A DNA stretch of 64,000 nt from Alphaproteobacteria bacterium. GTDB taxonomy: Bacteria; Pseudomonadota; Alphaproteobacteria; Micavibrionales; Micavibrionaceae. The translations under genes were made by a program, and so were the position numbers. Position 1 is the first letter of the stretch, and each line of letters begins with the position of its first letter. The notes under the pieces are model-generated. The model was not told the DNA's origin. It saw only the letters and a list, made by a program, of their open reading frames with translations, and ran no database searches. Shown here piece after piece: positions 53,070-62,547 of the stretch. The stretch lies in the NCBI GenBank assembly GCA_020442475.1, contig JAGRKA010000001.1, positions 62,001 through 126,000 on the forward strand, in the 5' to 3' direction.

Positions 53070-53632
53070 TCAAGGCTCTTTCCGCGCTGGGCTGCGTAGT
53101 GCTGAGTGCGGCGGTGTTATTGCCGGGATGCACGCCCTTTACGGTTGCGGCAGGTGGCGGTGCGGCAGCCTATCATTTTTTGCACGAAGACGATGTCAAT
53201 CTGTTGCAGCGTAATTATGCGGCAGCCGATTATCTTGACCAGCAAATGCGCGGTGTTGTAGCGCGCCACGCCTTGATAAGAGCTGTCCCTTTGACGAATA
53301 GCGACGTGCCATCTCTGGATGCCGATATGGCGTTTTTTATTCCCGAAGATATCGGCGAACGCTTCATACAGCTTGGTTATAAGGTCGATCTGGCGCAGGT
53401 CACCACAATACGGGATACTCGTAACCCCGCACCTGCCCAATATACGCAAGATCAGGCCGATTATATCCTCTCCGGCGCTTACAGGCAGGTAGGCAAAGAA
53501 GTCGAGATCAGTCTTCGCGTTACGAGTGCGCAGAGTGGAAAAAGAATCGCAAGCTTCGATTATGTTGTTGCGACGACCCGTAGCATGCGCAGTGCCTCAA
53601 AGCCGGCGCCCAAGATCGTCCGCGTACCGTAA
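53066..53632 (+). CDS. FlgO-like lipoprotein, secretin operon
   Basis: A 188-residue lipoprotein with signal peptide and lipobox LLPGC (Cys22). The mature part has an alpha/beta pattern with GGGAAAYHFL near the start, a helix LQRNYAAADYLDQQMRG, then IPEDIGERFIQLGYKV, DQADYILSGAYRQVGKEVEISLRV (quoted in part: YILSGAYRQVGKEVEISLRV) and SAQSGKRIASFDYVV. Such 'all copies of the promoter unit: x-ILSGxY-x-x-x-x-x-v-x-l-R-x-x-d-x-x-x-g-x-v' patterns occur in FlgO and CsgG-type lipoproteins, so an outer-membrane assembly role is plausible. It is translationally coupled to the preceding gene. It is convergent with tadC across 25 nt. Confidence 0.72.
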   Translation: MIKALSALGCVVLSAAVLLPGCTPFTVAAGGGAAAYHFLHEDDVNLLQRNYAAADYLDQQMRGVVARHALIRAVPLTNSDVPSLDADMAFFIPEDIGERFIQLGYKVDLAQVTTIRDTRNPAPAQYTQDQADYILSGAYRQVGKEVEISLRVTSAQSGKRIASFDYVVATTRSMRSASKPAPKIVRVP

Positions 53633-53657
53633 CGTTGCTTTCTAAAATAGATGCACT

Positions 53658-54620
53658 CTAATGCCCACCTGAGCTTGACGCCTCGATACCGGCAGGACCA
53701 AGAATCACGATAAACAGGGCCGGCAGGAAAAACAGGATCATCGGGACAGTCAGTTTCGGGGGCAATGCCGCCGCTTTTTGTTCGGCGAGCGCCATGCGCA
53801 TTTCCCGCAATTCATCGGCCATCACACGCATGGCCTGCGAAATAGAGGTCCCGTACTGTTCCGCTTGAATGAGCGCTGTTGCAAAACTTTTGGCGCCGCC
53901 GCTGCCTACGCGTCGTGCGAAATCCTGCAAGGCCTGTCTGCGGTCATTCAGCATAGCCATTTCAGCGCTCAATATGCCCAGCTCTTCCGCCAGTGTCGGC
54001 GAATGCTCGGCCACTTCCGCAGCGACCCGGTCTACCGTCTGCTCCAGCCCGATCCCACCCTGCACACAGATCAGCATCATATCCAGAGAATCCGGGAAAG
54101 TCAGATTAATCTCTTCCTGTCGTTTCATGATCATATTTTTAACCAGCAGACCGGGGAGCTTGTACCCGGCAAATGCCGCACCGAATAGCAGGAGCAGAAT
54201 TACACCGCTCGAAAGCTCTTTGCCGCTGGCGGTGATAAAGAACATGGCAATCCCACAAAAAACGAGAGGCAAAATCACTTGTGCGATCATAAATTTGAGC
54301 GGTGCATTCGGATTCCGGATACCGGCCTGCAACATTTTATCGCGGACCTTTTCCCCCATATCACCAGCGAGTTTTTGCATCCTGTACAAACCGGCGATGG
54401 ATTCGCGTGCAGAAACGCTCTCCTCCACCGGCGCCTTATTCATCGCACCGCTCCGTGTGGCTTCGAATAAAGCCTTCCGGCGTTTGTCGATCACGGCCCG
54501 GTAACGCTCTTTTTTCTCTGTTTTATTAAGAAATGGAAGCGCGAAGGCCGCAAAAGAGAGAGCGGCGACCAGAGCGCTGGCAATCGTGATCAGAATATCG
54601 TTATCAATACCAAAATTCAT
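53658..54620 (-). CDS. tadC: Tad pilus inner-membrane platform protein TadC
   Basis: A 320-residue T2SSF-family membrane protein. Helices lie at about 10-30, 118-155 and 290-312. The TadC signature text KLPGLLVKNMIMKRQEEINLTFPDSLDMMLICVQGGIGLEQ (parts: FPDSLDMMLICVQGGIGLEQ, about 178-197) and the paired LIQAEQYGTSISQAMRVMADELREMR (parts: QAEQYGTSISQAMRVMADE) are diagnostic. With TadB it forms the platform driven by CpaF. It is the last gene of the tad/cpa run (22 nt after tadB). tadD and the tadE/F/G pseudopilin genes are not downstream. Confidence 0.94.
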   Translation of the reverse strand: MNFGIDNDILITIASALVAALSFAAFALPFLNKTEKKERYRAVIDKRRKALFEATRSGAMNKAPVEESVSARESIAGLYRMQKLAGDMGEKVRDKMLQAGIRNPNAPLKFMIAQVILPLVFCGIAMFFITASGKELSSGVILLLLFGAAFAGYKLPGLLVKNMIMKRQEEINLTFPDSLDMMLICVQGGIGLEQTVDRVAAEVAEHSPTLAEELGILSAEMAMLNDRRQALQDFARRVGSGGAKSFATALIQAEQYGTSISQAMRVMADELREMRMALAEQKAAALPPKLTVPMILFFLPALFIVILGPAGIEASSSGGH

Positions 54621-54642
54621 GAACTTACCCTTTCCGCCTTCA

Positions 54643-55632
54643 TTACACTTTAAAATTAATCATGATTTTCATGGCGATAATCCCGAAGGACATCCAGACA
54701 ACAGCGATTGCCAGCAAGATGTTGCCCTGTGTTGTTTCGAACAGCACCATAATATATTCACGGTTCGCGAAATACATACCGACCGCAACGAGATTCGGCA
54801 GCGCGCCGATAATCCCCGCGGAGACAACGGCCTCTGAGGAAAGCGCCTTGATTTTGCGTTTCAGGCGGAATCGTGCGCGAATCACACCAGACAGGTTTGA
54901 AAGAACTTCCGACAGGCTGGAGCCGGTTTGTGCCTGAATAGCCAGCCCCGTAGCGAACATCTTCATTTCCGGGAGCGGCATACGGCGCGTTGCTTCATAA
55001 GCAGCCTCATAAAGAGGAATACCGATTTTTTGCTTGTCGTATATCCGGGACATTTCTTCACCAACGGGACCGCTGAACTCCCGGCTGATCATCAAAACAG
55101 CTTCGGAGACAGGCATACCGGCCTTAAGCAGCCGTACGGTCGCATCCAGCGCATCGGGAAACTCCTCCAGAAATTTTTTCTGCCGCCGGGACGCCATCCT
55201 TTTCAGGGCAAGGCGCGGTACACCGAAAAACCCTGTAACTGCTGCCAAAAGCGTAACCAGAGGTGATTGGTGCAAAACTTGTGCAAGCCCTACGAGAAGA
55301 ACCATAGCCAGAATCGAAAAAAGCCAGAACTTACCCGTCGAGATTTCAAGACCGGCCTGCGCAATCATAGTTGCGATTGTTGCCTTCTTTTTCTTTTTGC
55401 CGTCACCTTCTTCGCCGTCTTTTGTTTCCTTAAGCTTTTTGGCGATTTCCGCCCGGCGTTTATCCTGATCGTCCTTCAAAGAAGCGGGACGCTCATGCGA
55501 TCCGGAGCGTCCTGCGATAACGCCTTGCAGGCGTTTTTTGCGCTCGGCTTCCCTGTTCAGCACAAAAGCAAAACCGATTCCGGCGATTACCAGAACGATC
55601 AGAACAATCAAAATAAGTTGTAACGGTGACAT
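54643..55632 (-). CDS. tadB: Tad pilus inner-membrane platform protein TadB
   Basis: A 329-residue T2SSF-family protein. An in-frame start 90 nt upstream would overlap cpaF, so ATG 55632 (MSPLQLILIVLIVLV) was chosen. A first helix is followed by a charged, lysine-rich cytoplasmic region (about 25-90), two helices near 100-140 and the typical LEEFPDALDATVRLLKAGMPVSEAVLMISREF (parts: FPDALDATVRLLKAGMPVSE) and TGLAIQAQTGSSLSEVLSNLSGVIR (parts: AIQAQTGSSLSEVLSNLSG). It lies 28 nt after cpaF and 22 nt before tadC. Confidence 0.94.
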   Translation of the reverse strand: MSPLQLILIVLIVLVIAGIGFAFVLNREAERKKRLQGVIAGRSGSHERPASLKDDQDKRRAEIAKKLKETKDGEEGDGKKKKKATIATMIAQAGLEISTGKFWLFSILAMVLLVGLAQVLHQSPLVTLLAAVTGFFGVPRLALKRMASRRQKKFLEEFPDALDATVRLLKAGMPVSEAVLMISREFSGPVGEEMSRIYDKQKIGIPLYEAAYEATRRMPLPEMKMFATGLAIQAQTGSSLSEVLSNLSGVIRARFRLKRKIKALSSEAVVSAGIIGALPNLVAVGMYFANREYIMVLFETTQGNILLAIAVVWMSFGIIAMKIMINFKV

Positions 55633-55660
55633 ATACAGCCCCTCCAATTGGCTGCCCGGA

Positions 55661-57313
55661 TTAGCCGTAAGCCTCTTCCATCGCATCAAGCACGAGCTGC
55701 TCGACACCGAACTGGCGAGCATTGTCGTAGAATTTGGGCCGCAGCCCCGTCGATTTTTGCTTGGTGATTAGCTTGCCGTTTTCGTCTTCTCCAAGAATTT
55801 CAAGATGGAAGAGATCCTGCATCGTTACGACCTCGCCTTCCATACCTGTAATTTCCGTGACATGAGTGGTCTTCCGGGACCCGTCTCTCAGACGCTGGAC
55901 CTGAATAATGACCTGTACGGCTCCGGCGATCTGCTCGCGAACCGCCTGCTGCGGAAGATTCAGCCCACCCATCGCGATCATATTCTCCATCCTGGAAAGC
56001 GCTTCGCGCGGGTTGTTCGCGTGGACTGTCCCCATAGAGCCGTCATGGCCCGTATTCATCGCCTGTAGCAAGTCAAACGCTTCCGGACCGCGAACCTCTC
56101 CGACGATAATCCGTTCAGGCCGCATCCGCAGGCAGTTTTTGACAAGATCGCGCATCGTCACTTCCCCGACCCCTTCAAGGTTAGGCGGGCGCGTTTCAAG
56201 ACGAACGACGTGCGGCTGCTGCAATTGCAGCTCGCACGCATCCTCACAGGTAACAATCCGTTCCCCCGGTTCGATATAGCGGGTCAAACAGTTCAGCATT
56301 GTCGTTTTCCCGGACCCTGTTCCGCCGGAGACAAGAACGTTCACGCGGCAACGACCGATCGCCATAATTAGCTTTGCGCAAGAAGGGGTCATTGACCCGA
56401 ATTCCAGCAATTTATCGAGAGTCAGCTTGTCCTTCGTAAATTTACGAATGGTCATGCATGCCCCGTCCACAGCCAAAGGCGGGATAATGACGTTTACGCG
56501 GCTTCCGTCGGGCAAACGCGCGTCGCAAATCGGCGAAGCTTCGTCAACACGGCGGCCAATCGCCCCCACGATCCGCTGGCAGATCGTCGTTAAGTGCTGG
56601 TTGTCACGGAATTTGATTTTCGTCTTCTCAATTTTCCCGCCGACCTCGATATAGGTCGTATCGGGGCCGTTAATCATGATATCAGCAATATCGTCGCGTT
56701 CCAGAAGCTCCTCAAGCGGGCCGAAACCCAGCATATCGTCGGCGCATTCCTTGGCGATGCTTTTCAGTTCCGCGGGCGTTAAGTCCAGATTGCGGAAGCG
56801 CGCGATTTCCTCAACAGCGGAATAAACCTCATCCCGCGCGGCCTTGGCGTCCATACGCGCAAGAGCTTTCAGATCGATCCCATCTCGCAAATCCAGCCAG
56901 ATACGGTTACGGGCGCGTTTGAGCCGCAAAGTCGTGATAGAATCGCTGCCGCTTACCTCTTCTTCTAGCTCGGCATCCGCACCCCGCTCCAACTCATCAA
57001 GAACGGCTGCGGCTGTCTGGGGCTGCGCTTTTTTCTTCGGTGCTTCCGCCGTCTGCACATCCTCGCCGCTTGGCTCTCCATTGTTTTCAAAGAATTCGTC
57101 AACAGCCCCGTCCGTATCAGCGGAAGGCTCCTCAAACGTGCTTTCAAGCGGTTTTTTTTCTTCCGCGTCCGTTTTTATATCCATAGGCAAAGAATCTTCC
57201 GGCTCCGGAAAATCGGGTGGTGCGGCAGAAGGAGGAGGCGCGAGGTTATCGAACGTTTCAGGTTCGGGCGCCTTCTTTTTCTTTACATCCTGTGTTTGTT
57301 TTTTACCAAACAT
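55661..57313 (-). CDS. cpaF: Tad pilus assembly ATPase CpaF/TadA
   Basis: Hexameric secretion ATPase of the VirB11/TadA branch; 550 residues. A long acidic, proline-rich N terminus (about 1-120) carries poly-Lys/Glu tracts. The core has DIMINGPDTTYIEVGGKIEK, SPICDARLPDGSRVNVIIPP, Walker A VSGGTGSGKTTMLNCL (about 326-341), the Asp box CEDACELQL, Walker B LRMRPERIIVGEVRGPEAF and the His box HDGSMGTVHANNPREAL. It drives Flp pilin assembly with TadB/TadC and, in known systems, also retraction. It follows cpaE after 27 nt. It has no tetracysteine motif, unlike the ATPase at 23503-25284. Confidence 0.96.
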   Translation of the reverse strand: MFGKKQTQDVKKKKAPEPETFDNLAPPPSAAPPDFPEPEDSLPMDIKTDAEEKKPLESTFEEPSADTDGAVDEFFENNGEPSGEDVQTAEAPKKKAQPQTAAAVLDELERGADAELEEEVSGSDSITTLRLKRARNRIWLDLRDGIDLKALARMDAKAARDEVYSAVEEIARFRNLDLTPAELKSIAKECADDMLGFGPLEELLERDDIADIMINGPDTTYIEVGGKIEKTKIKFRDNQHLTTICQRIVGAIGRRVDEASPICDARLPDGSRVNVIIPPLAVDGACMTIRKFTKDKLTLDKLLEFGSMTPSCAKLIMAIGRCRVNVLVSGGTGSGKTTMLNCLTRYIEPGERIVTCEDACELQLQQPHVVRLETRPPNLEGVGEVTMRDLVKNCLRMRPERIIVGEVRGPEAFDLLQAMNTGHDGSMGTVHANNPREALSRMENMIAMGGLNLPQQAVREQIAGAVQVIIQVQRLRDGSRKTTHVTEITGMEGEVVTMQDLFHLEILGEDENGKLITKQKSTGLRPKFYDNARQFGVEQLVLDAMEEAYG

Positions 57314-57340
57314 GTCTCAATACCTGCTCCCGGTCGTCTA

Positions 57341-58591
57341 TCAGGATTTGGAAGAAATTTTCCGTAAAAATCCATTCAGGACACCGCTTTTTTCAGGAGG
57401 GGGTGCATCGCCTTCAAGCCCACCGCCAAGATCTTTTGCTACAAGCGGTAATAAAGCTTGCTCGACCAGCTTTCGGCCTGCCGCATCATCCGTGAGCCTG
57501 CGGCTTTCATGCTCATTGCCTGAGAAAATTTTGGGTTCAAATGGAATTTGCGCCGCGACAGGACACTCCATCGCCGCCTCTATGTCTTTTTTCCCGACCT
57601 CGAAAGCCGGAGCTAAACCCTGCATATTGATGACCAGAGCCAGCTCCATATGACCGCCGTTACGGGCTTCCTTGATTTCCTGTATCAAGCTGCGCCCAAG
57701 ACGCAAAGCCGGGAGCATCGGGGTTGTTACAAGGACGATCTGGTTTGCCCGCGTGAGCATAATCTTGCGCAAGATATCCGGCGATTGCGACAGGTCAGCG
57801 ATCACAACCGGATATTTGACCATCAGCTTACCCACCAGCATTTCAAGCTGCTCAGCGGTGATTGTCGGCTCCAGCATTACATCCCCGCCGCTGCTCAAAA
57901 CGCTTAGTTTTTCGCCCAAAGGAAGCAACATGCGGTTCAAACTATCTTCGTCATTACCCGCAGCGACCTTAGCCGCTTCCGCTAAAGTCGTCGCCGGTTC
58001 GAATCCTAAACCGACTGCGGCGGTAGACCAGCCACCTGCCGTATCCAGAAAAACTGCTTTCTGACCGAGTATGTCCGCGATTCCGCAGGCCGTAGCCTGT
58101 GCCAGCATAGATGCGCCAACGCCGCCCTTTGCACCTAGAAAGGCAATCAAGCGGCTGCCCGTAATACCGATTTTTTCGATCAGTGTTTTTGCGATCACAT
58201 CGGCCAGCACGGTTTTCTCAATCGGGCGGACAAGATAATCGCCAACACCCATATCGATCAAACGGCGGTATAAATTAACGTCATTCACTGGCCCGATAAC
58301 AACCGCACTGGTCCCTTCATCGCAATGCCCTGCCAATGCCTCCAGACGATCCGTAAAGGCCTCGTCGATCGTATCAGTTTGAATCATGACCAGATCCGGT
58401 GAGGCGTATTCCTTATACGCCTGAATCGCCGTCTCCACGTCACCATCCACGATTTTTATTTTTACGCGGGCAAACCGCCAGTCTTGTTCCGTCTCTTGCG
58501 CCGCCCGAAGTGTTTCGGGATCTTTCGTATATATACTCACGCTCGACGACGGAAGAAGTACCGATGTTCCCCGATTATCAGCCTCGCTCAT
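57341..58591 (-). CDS. cpaE: Tad pilus localisation protein CpaE/TadZ
   Basis: A 416-residue two-domain protein. The N-terminal ~125 residues form a receiver-like, probably non-phosphorylatable domain (VKIKIVDGDVETAIQ, VMIQTDTIDEAFTDRLEAL). The C-terminal ParA/MinD-type ATPase has the deviant Walker A FLGAKGGVGASMLAQATA (about 152-169) and VVIADLSQSPDILRKIML. In Caulobacter CpaE places the pilus secretin at one pole. Near residue 370 NEHESRRLTDDAAGRKLVEQ ends the family region. It lies 28 nt upstream of cpaF and 51 nt after cpaD. Confidence 0.93.
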   Translation of the reverse strand: MSEADNRGTSVLLPSSSVSIYTKDPETLRAAQETEQDWRFARVKIKIVDGDVETAIQAYKEYASPDLVMIQTDTIDEAFTDRLEALAGHCDEGTSAVVIGPVNDVNLYRRLIDMGVGDYLVRPIEKTVLADVIAKTLIEKIGITGSRLIAFLGAKGGVGASMLAQATACGIADILGQKAVFLDTAGGWSTAAVGLGFEPATTLAEAAKVAAGNDEDSLNRMLLPLGEKLSVLSSGGDVMLEPTITAEQLEMLVGKLMVKYPVVIADLSQSPDILRKIMLTRANQIVLVTTPMLPALRLGRSLIQEIKEARNGGHMELALVINMQGLAPAFEVGKKDIEAAMECPVAAQIPFEPKIFSGNEHESRRLTDDAAGRKLVEQALLPLVAKDLGGGLEGDAPPPEKSGVLNGFLRKISSKS

Positions 58592-58642
58592 CAGTCGTTA
58601 ATTTAACCCTCGCAATTATTAAATCCCGGACGTTACTGTCCC

Positions 58643-59311
58643 TTAATCATCTCCAGAAGCGCTCTGCCCCTTTAACGGTTCATTAGGCTGCCCGGAGCGA
58701 TAGAAATCTCCGATATTCGCAGCTCGCCGCCCTTCGCTCGTTCTGCTATCCTGTCCTTGTCCCATTAAATCCTTAGGCCGGGCGATCTGCCGCGCGAACA
58801 GCGTATCAATCGTACAGCCAAGCTTGTAGTCTTTGTCTGCTTCGACCTTTGTATTCGGATCGTAACCGGCCAATAGCGTTTCACAATCCTTCGGGGCCAG
58901 CGCGTCATAGGAGGCATAGGAAATCAGAGTAATGCTCTCTTCACCCTGCCCTCGTACCGGTAAGATTTCAGGCTGTATATCTGCCTGCAAACCCTCAGCC
59001 TTAAAAGCTCGTACGATCCGCCCGGCCTCATCCCCGGCCTTCATGGCTGTATTGGTCCGGGAACCGGGATCGTAAGTCACGCTAACCTGCATAGGCCCAT
59101 CCCCATGACGCTCATAACGCGCCGCAAGCCCGGCTACAACACCCTGATCCAGCAGACGGGTCGGGATTTCCTGGGCAAAATTCTCCTGTTTAACCTGAAC
59201 TCTGTTCTGGGTAAGCTTTGTTTCCTCATGCATGGAGCATCCGCCTGCCAATGAAACGGCAAACAATGCGCCTGCAAGGGTCAGTATTTTACAAGATCCG
59301 GTTTTAAACAT
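58643..59311 (-). CDS. cpaD: Tad pilus lipoprotein CpaD
   Basis: A 222-residue outer-membrane-associated lipoprotein. ATG 59311 (MFKTGSCKILTLAGALFAV) was chosen over an in-frame codon 33 nt upstream because it opens a normal signal peptide. The lipobox is LAGGC, Cys near residue 25. The mature part has the family's VTYDPGSRTNTAMKAGDEAG and the closing block CTIDTLFARQIARPKDLMGQ, followed by a polar tail. It supports CpaC secretin insertion. It lies 43 nt after cpaC and in the same order as in Caulobacter. Confidence 0.92.
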   Translation of the reverse strand: MFKTGSCKILTLAGALFAVSLAGGCSMHEETKLTQNRVQVKQENFAQEIPTRLLDQGVVAGLAARYERHGDGPMQVSVTYDPGSRTNTAMKAGDEAGRIVRAFKAEGLQADIQPEILPVRGQGEESITLISYASYDALAPKDCETLLAGYDPNTKVEADKDYKLGCTIDTLFARQIARPKDLMGQGQDSRTSEGRRAANIGDFYRSGQPNEPLKGQSASGDD

Positions 59312-59354
59312 CTTTACAAGCTCCCGACTTTTCGTCCCGATCATCCGTCATTTC

Positions 59355-60851
59355 CTAATCCAGCAAATATCCGTAGCGCTCATCCGTTGCAAAAAGAGCT
59401 TCATCATCCAGATCGAATATTCGGCGGACATTGGCGGCGAAAACACGGGCCAGCGGATTATTTTCCTGCGCAGGCACAGGGTCTGCGCGCTCGGTTTCCG
59501 CATAAGGTTCAACCAGATAAGGCGTGACGATAACAACCAGCTCCGTTTCGTTGCGGCGGAAACTGTCTGAAGAGACAAGATCTCCCAGAACCGGCGTTTT
59601 GCGGATACCCGGCAGACCGGACATACCTTTGATTGCATCCGATTGTAAAAGCCCGGCAATCATCAATGAGCCGCCGCTTGGAATTTCGACGGTCGTTTCC
59701 GCCCGGCGCACGTCAAGGCCCGGCACAGTCACATCTGCCAGCACGATTGCGTTATCCGTATCCAGCGATGAGACCTCCGTTTTCATTTGAAGGCTGATTC
59801 GCTGATCGGACATAACGATAGGCCGGAAATTCAAAGATACGCCGAACTCCCGGAATTCGATAACCAAATTCCCGATCTGGTCGCGGCCTACAGGGACAGG
59901 AAACTCACCACCTGCAAGAAAGCCTGCCATCTCGCCCGATACGGCCGTCAAATTCGGTTCTGCAAGAATATTAACCAGATTTTCCTCTTCCAGCGCATTC
60001 AGAATTACGCCAATCTGGCCTAAACCGTTAATACCGGTATCAGCCAATATACGACCAATACCAACGGCCTCCTGAGACAGGGCAATCCCTGCGCCGGTCG
60101 CAAAAGCAGCAGAATCTCCACGATTTGTAAGAGAGCTGGACGGTGTGCCACCGAAAATAGTGGTGGCGGATAGCTCGTTTGGATCATTCAACGCTGTTTG
60201 AAGCCCTAATTCCCGCAGGACGTTGCGCGTAGCCTCAACAATCTTGACCTGCAACATTACCTGCTGCTCGCCGCGGACCTCAAGAAGATTGGAGATCAAC
60301 TGATCCGCGGTTTTGCCGCTTTCATCCTGAAGATCGCTCACATAATGTGCAACAAGATCCGTAATTTTAGCCGCAGCATCCGGCGTAGAGACAGTTCCCG
60401 TCAGCAGAATTTGATCATGGATGGAGCTAACCTTGGCCTGCTCGTTTGGAAACAGCTCCTCGACAAGGCTTTGTATCGCCTGAAGGTCGTATTTGACGTG
60501 CACGTCCAAGCGCCGGATCACGTCTCCGTTGGCATCCAAAGCAATCAGGTTCGTATCTCCGACGGAAACGCCGACAAGATAAAGCCTGTTCGATTGAACG
60601 GCCATCACATCTACTATAGAGGGGTTGGCCACGAGAATATCGGCGACATCGCCCTCAACATCAACCAGCTCTGCCTTCCCAAGCGTTATATAAAGCGGCG
60701 GCGGCGTTTTGAGTATTTCCGTTTCAATGACCGTTTCCAGGTCGCCTTTAGCCGCCATAACAGAGACAGGTAGAACAGCCACCGCAAACAGCGCCAGAAA
60801 AAGGGTACAAACACCCTGTAATCTGGAAAAATTTGTGAATAGGTTTGACAT
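59355..60851 (-). CDS. cpaC: Tad pilus secretin CpaC/RcpA
   Basis: Outer-membrane channel of the Flp pilus; 498 residues. The signal peptide ends near residue 33 (SVMA-AKGDLE). The CpaC N domain has LGKAELVDVEGDVADILVANPSIVDV (parts: DVADILVANPSIVDVMAVQS) and YLVGVSVGDTNLIALD. The secretin domain has EENLVNILAEPNLTAVSGEMAGFLAGGEFPVPV (parts: ILAEPNLTAVSGEMAGFLAG, about 300-320), LNFRPIVMSDQRISLQMKTE and VEIPSGGSLMIAGLLQSD. A glycine/serine/alanine-rich segment near 235-260 precedes it. The gap to cpaB is 66 nt. Confidence 0.96.
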   Translation of the reverse strand: MSNLFTNFSRLQGVCTLFLALFAVAVLPVSVMAAKGDLETVIETEILKTPPPLYITLGKAELVDVEGDVADILVANPSIVDVMAVQSNRLYLVGVSVGDTNLIALDANGDVIRRLDVHVKYDLQAIQSLVEELFPNEQAKVSSIHDQILLTGTVSTPDAAAKITDLVAHYVSDLQDESGKTADQLISNLLEVRGEQQVMLQVKIVEATRNVLRELGLQTALNDPNELSATTIFGGTPSSSLTNRGDSAAFATGAGIALSQEAVGIGRILADTGINGLGQIGVILNALEEENLVNILAEPNLTAVSGEMAGFLAGGEFPVPVGRDQIGNLVIEFREFGVSLNFRPIVMSDQRISLQMKTEVSSLDTDNAIVLADVTVPGLDVRRAETTVEIPSGGSLMIAGLLQSDAIKGMSGLPGIRKTPVLGDLVSSDSFRRNETELVVIVTPYLVEPYAETERADPVPAQENNPLARVFAANVRRIFDLDDEALFATDERYGYLLD

Positions 60852-60917
60852 GTCACTTAACTTTCAATGGATTCGGAAAAAGCCGTAGGAGGCAGGTTAG
60901 AGGAAGGAGGCAAGAAA

Positions 60918-61802
60918 CTAGTGAACAGGCGCAACATAAATCTGCCCTCCACTATAGATTCTCACACTATTGGTATTTATGCCAGTTTCCTTTTTCAGGG
61001 TTTCATATTCCTGAAAAATTTCGTCAGAGATCGTCGTCAGACGGGCATCAGATATGGTTTTCCAATCCTTTGCCACAAGCTTATCATCGCCGACTCCACG
61101 CAGAATAAGTGTTAACTCTCCAAGCTGCGAAGCCAGCGCAATTTTCTCCGCATCCCGTACATCCAAAGCCAGCGTAACGGTCTTACCGACTTTGATTTCT
61201 TCTTCTTCCGGGCGTTGCGCATGCTGATCAACAGCCAAAACCTTTACATTTTGAAGAATAGTTTCTGTCGCCATTTTATCCAGATTCAGCTCCATCATTT
61301 GCTGAATACGCGGATCATCATCATTCGTACGGAATGTTTCCTTATAGGTCAAAATCACATCTACGAAATCGCCGGGACCAATAAAACCCGCGACCATGCT
61401 TGAGGCCGAAACCTCAATAGCCACGGCGCGCATACCCGGCTCAAGGCTTGCCGCAACGAAATTCCCCTTGGATTGCCCCAGAACAGAGGATTTCATCACC
61501 GGCTCGCCTTTCGAAATATCCCGTGCCAGCCGCCCCTTCAGGGCTTCTTCCGGTTTCTGATCCTCGACCTGAGACAGTGCGCCTGGGAAAACGCTGCTTT
61601 GCGGCCATTCCTGCCAGCGCAAATCACCATCTTGAAGCTCGCGGCCAATACCCAGATCCTTAGCCGCGACAAGAATATTGATTTTTTCTTCAACGGAAAC
61701 TGCGGTTTCTTTTTTCCCGCCCAAAGAAACCTGAACCAGCAGCGCGACCAGAAGAGCCACGGCTACGGCGCCGCCCAGAACAATCAAAACGTTTTTATTC
61801 AT
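60918..61802 (-). CDS. cpaB: Tad pilus assembly protein CpaB/RcpC
   Basis: A 294-residue protein with an N-terminal membrane helix (LIVLGGAVAVALLVALLVQVSL, parts within residues 5-27). A SAF domain follows (INILVAAKDLGIGRELQDGDLRW, about 43-62) and then RDISKGEPVMKSSV and PGMRAVAIEVSASSMVAGFIGPGDFVDVILTY (parts: VAGFIGPGDFVDVILTY, about 137-153). It is a periplasmic partner of the CpaC secretin. It is separated from cpaA by 163 nt in which no gene is visible. Confidence 0.94.
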   Translation of the reverse strand: MNKNVLIVLGGAVAVALLVALLVQVSLGGKKETAVSVEEKINILVAAKDLGIGRELQDGDLRWQEWPQSSVFPGALSQVEDQKPEEALKGRLARDISKGEPVMKSSVLGQSKGNFVAASLEPGMRAVAIEVSASSMVAGFIGPGDFVDVILTYKETFRTNDDDPRIQQMMELNLDKMATETILQNVKVLAVDQHAQRPEEEEIKVGKTVTLALDVRDAEKIALASQLGELTLILRGVGDDKLVAKDWKTISDARLTTISDEIFQEYETLKKETGINTNSVRIYSGGQIYVAPVH

Positions 61803-61965
61803 TGTGAAAACCTCTTGTAAGGCTTTGGAAAAAATATTCGAACACAGAAAACAAGGACTATCTTGAAACCGAAACTCAAAAAATCCCGGTAGAACTTACA
61901 TCCCTAATGATGCCCCCTAATGGTTAAGAAATCATAAAACGGGGCAGGCAGCGTGGAAAAAGACC

Positions 61966-62514
61966 CTATGAAAGTAGAAAAGAGGACAGAACCTCCGGCC
62001 CAAGATACCCTAATTTTATGAAAGATGCCAGCACGCCGCACAGAATCGCGACACCATAGGGAACTTTGCTCTGCCCGGCCTGAACCTGAGCGACCCAGCT
62101 TCCCTCTGCGGGCGCTTTAAAGGGCTTCGTTTTTCGGATTATAAGCGCGCTGAGGCCAAGCAACCCTCCGGCAAGTGTCATATAGAAGAGAAAAACAAAC
62201 AGGCCGCTCAGACCGCTCCACAAGGCGCAAGCCGTCGCAAGTTTTGAATCACCGGCCCCAAGCCCTTTAAGCGCGAACATGATAAGTGTTACGAGGAAAA
62301 CGATAAAGGCGCTCAAAAAATGCGACAGGAGGGACGAAAAAACGTCCTCACGTCCAAACGTCCATAAAAGCCCGTAGCTCACGGCAAAAGCCACGATAAT
62401 GATCAGGCTGTATATATTCGGGATTTTCAGACCGCGCAGATCAGCGAGTGCCGCCAGAAGCGTTGCGCCTAGCACGGTAAAAAGCCCTGTCAGAAATATA
62501 ATGAGCAACAACAT
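61966..62514 (-). CDS. cpaA: Tad prepilin peptidase CpaA/TadV
   Basis: A 182-residue A24B-type membrane peptidase that matures Flp prepilin and pseudopilins. The catalytic aspartates are in LADLRGLKIPN (about residue 24) and LKGLGAGDSKLATA (about 90, GxGD). Six hydrophobic segments are visible. No methylase domain is present, as is usual for TadV. It lies downstream of the flp gene, from which a strong hairpin at 62548-62575 separates it, so pilin and machine may be made in different amounts. Confidence 0.93.
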   Translation of the reverse strand: MLLLIIFLTGLFTVLGATLLAALADLRGLKIPNIYSLIIIVAFAVSYGLLWTFGREDVFSSLLSHFLSAFIVFLVTLIMFALKGLGAGDSKLATACALWSGLSGLFVFLFYMTLAGGLLGLSALIIRKTKPFKAPAEGSWVAQVQAGQSKVPYGVAILCGVLASFIKLGYLGPEVLSSFLLS

Positions 62515-62547
62515 GGAAAAACAGGATAACAGAATCTACGTAAATGG

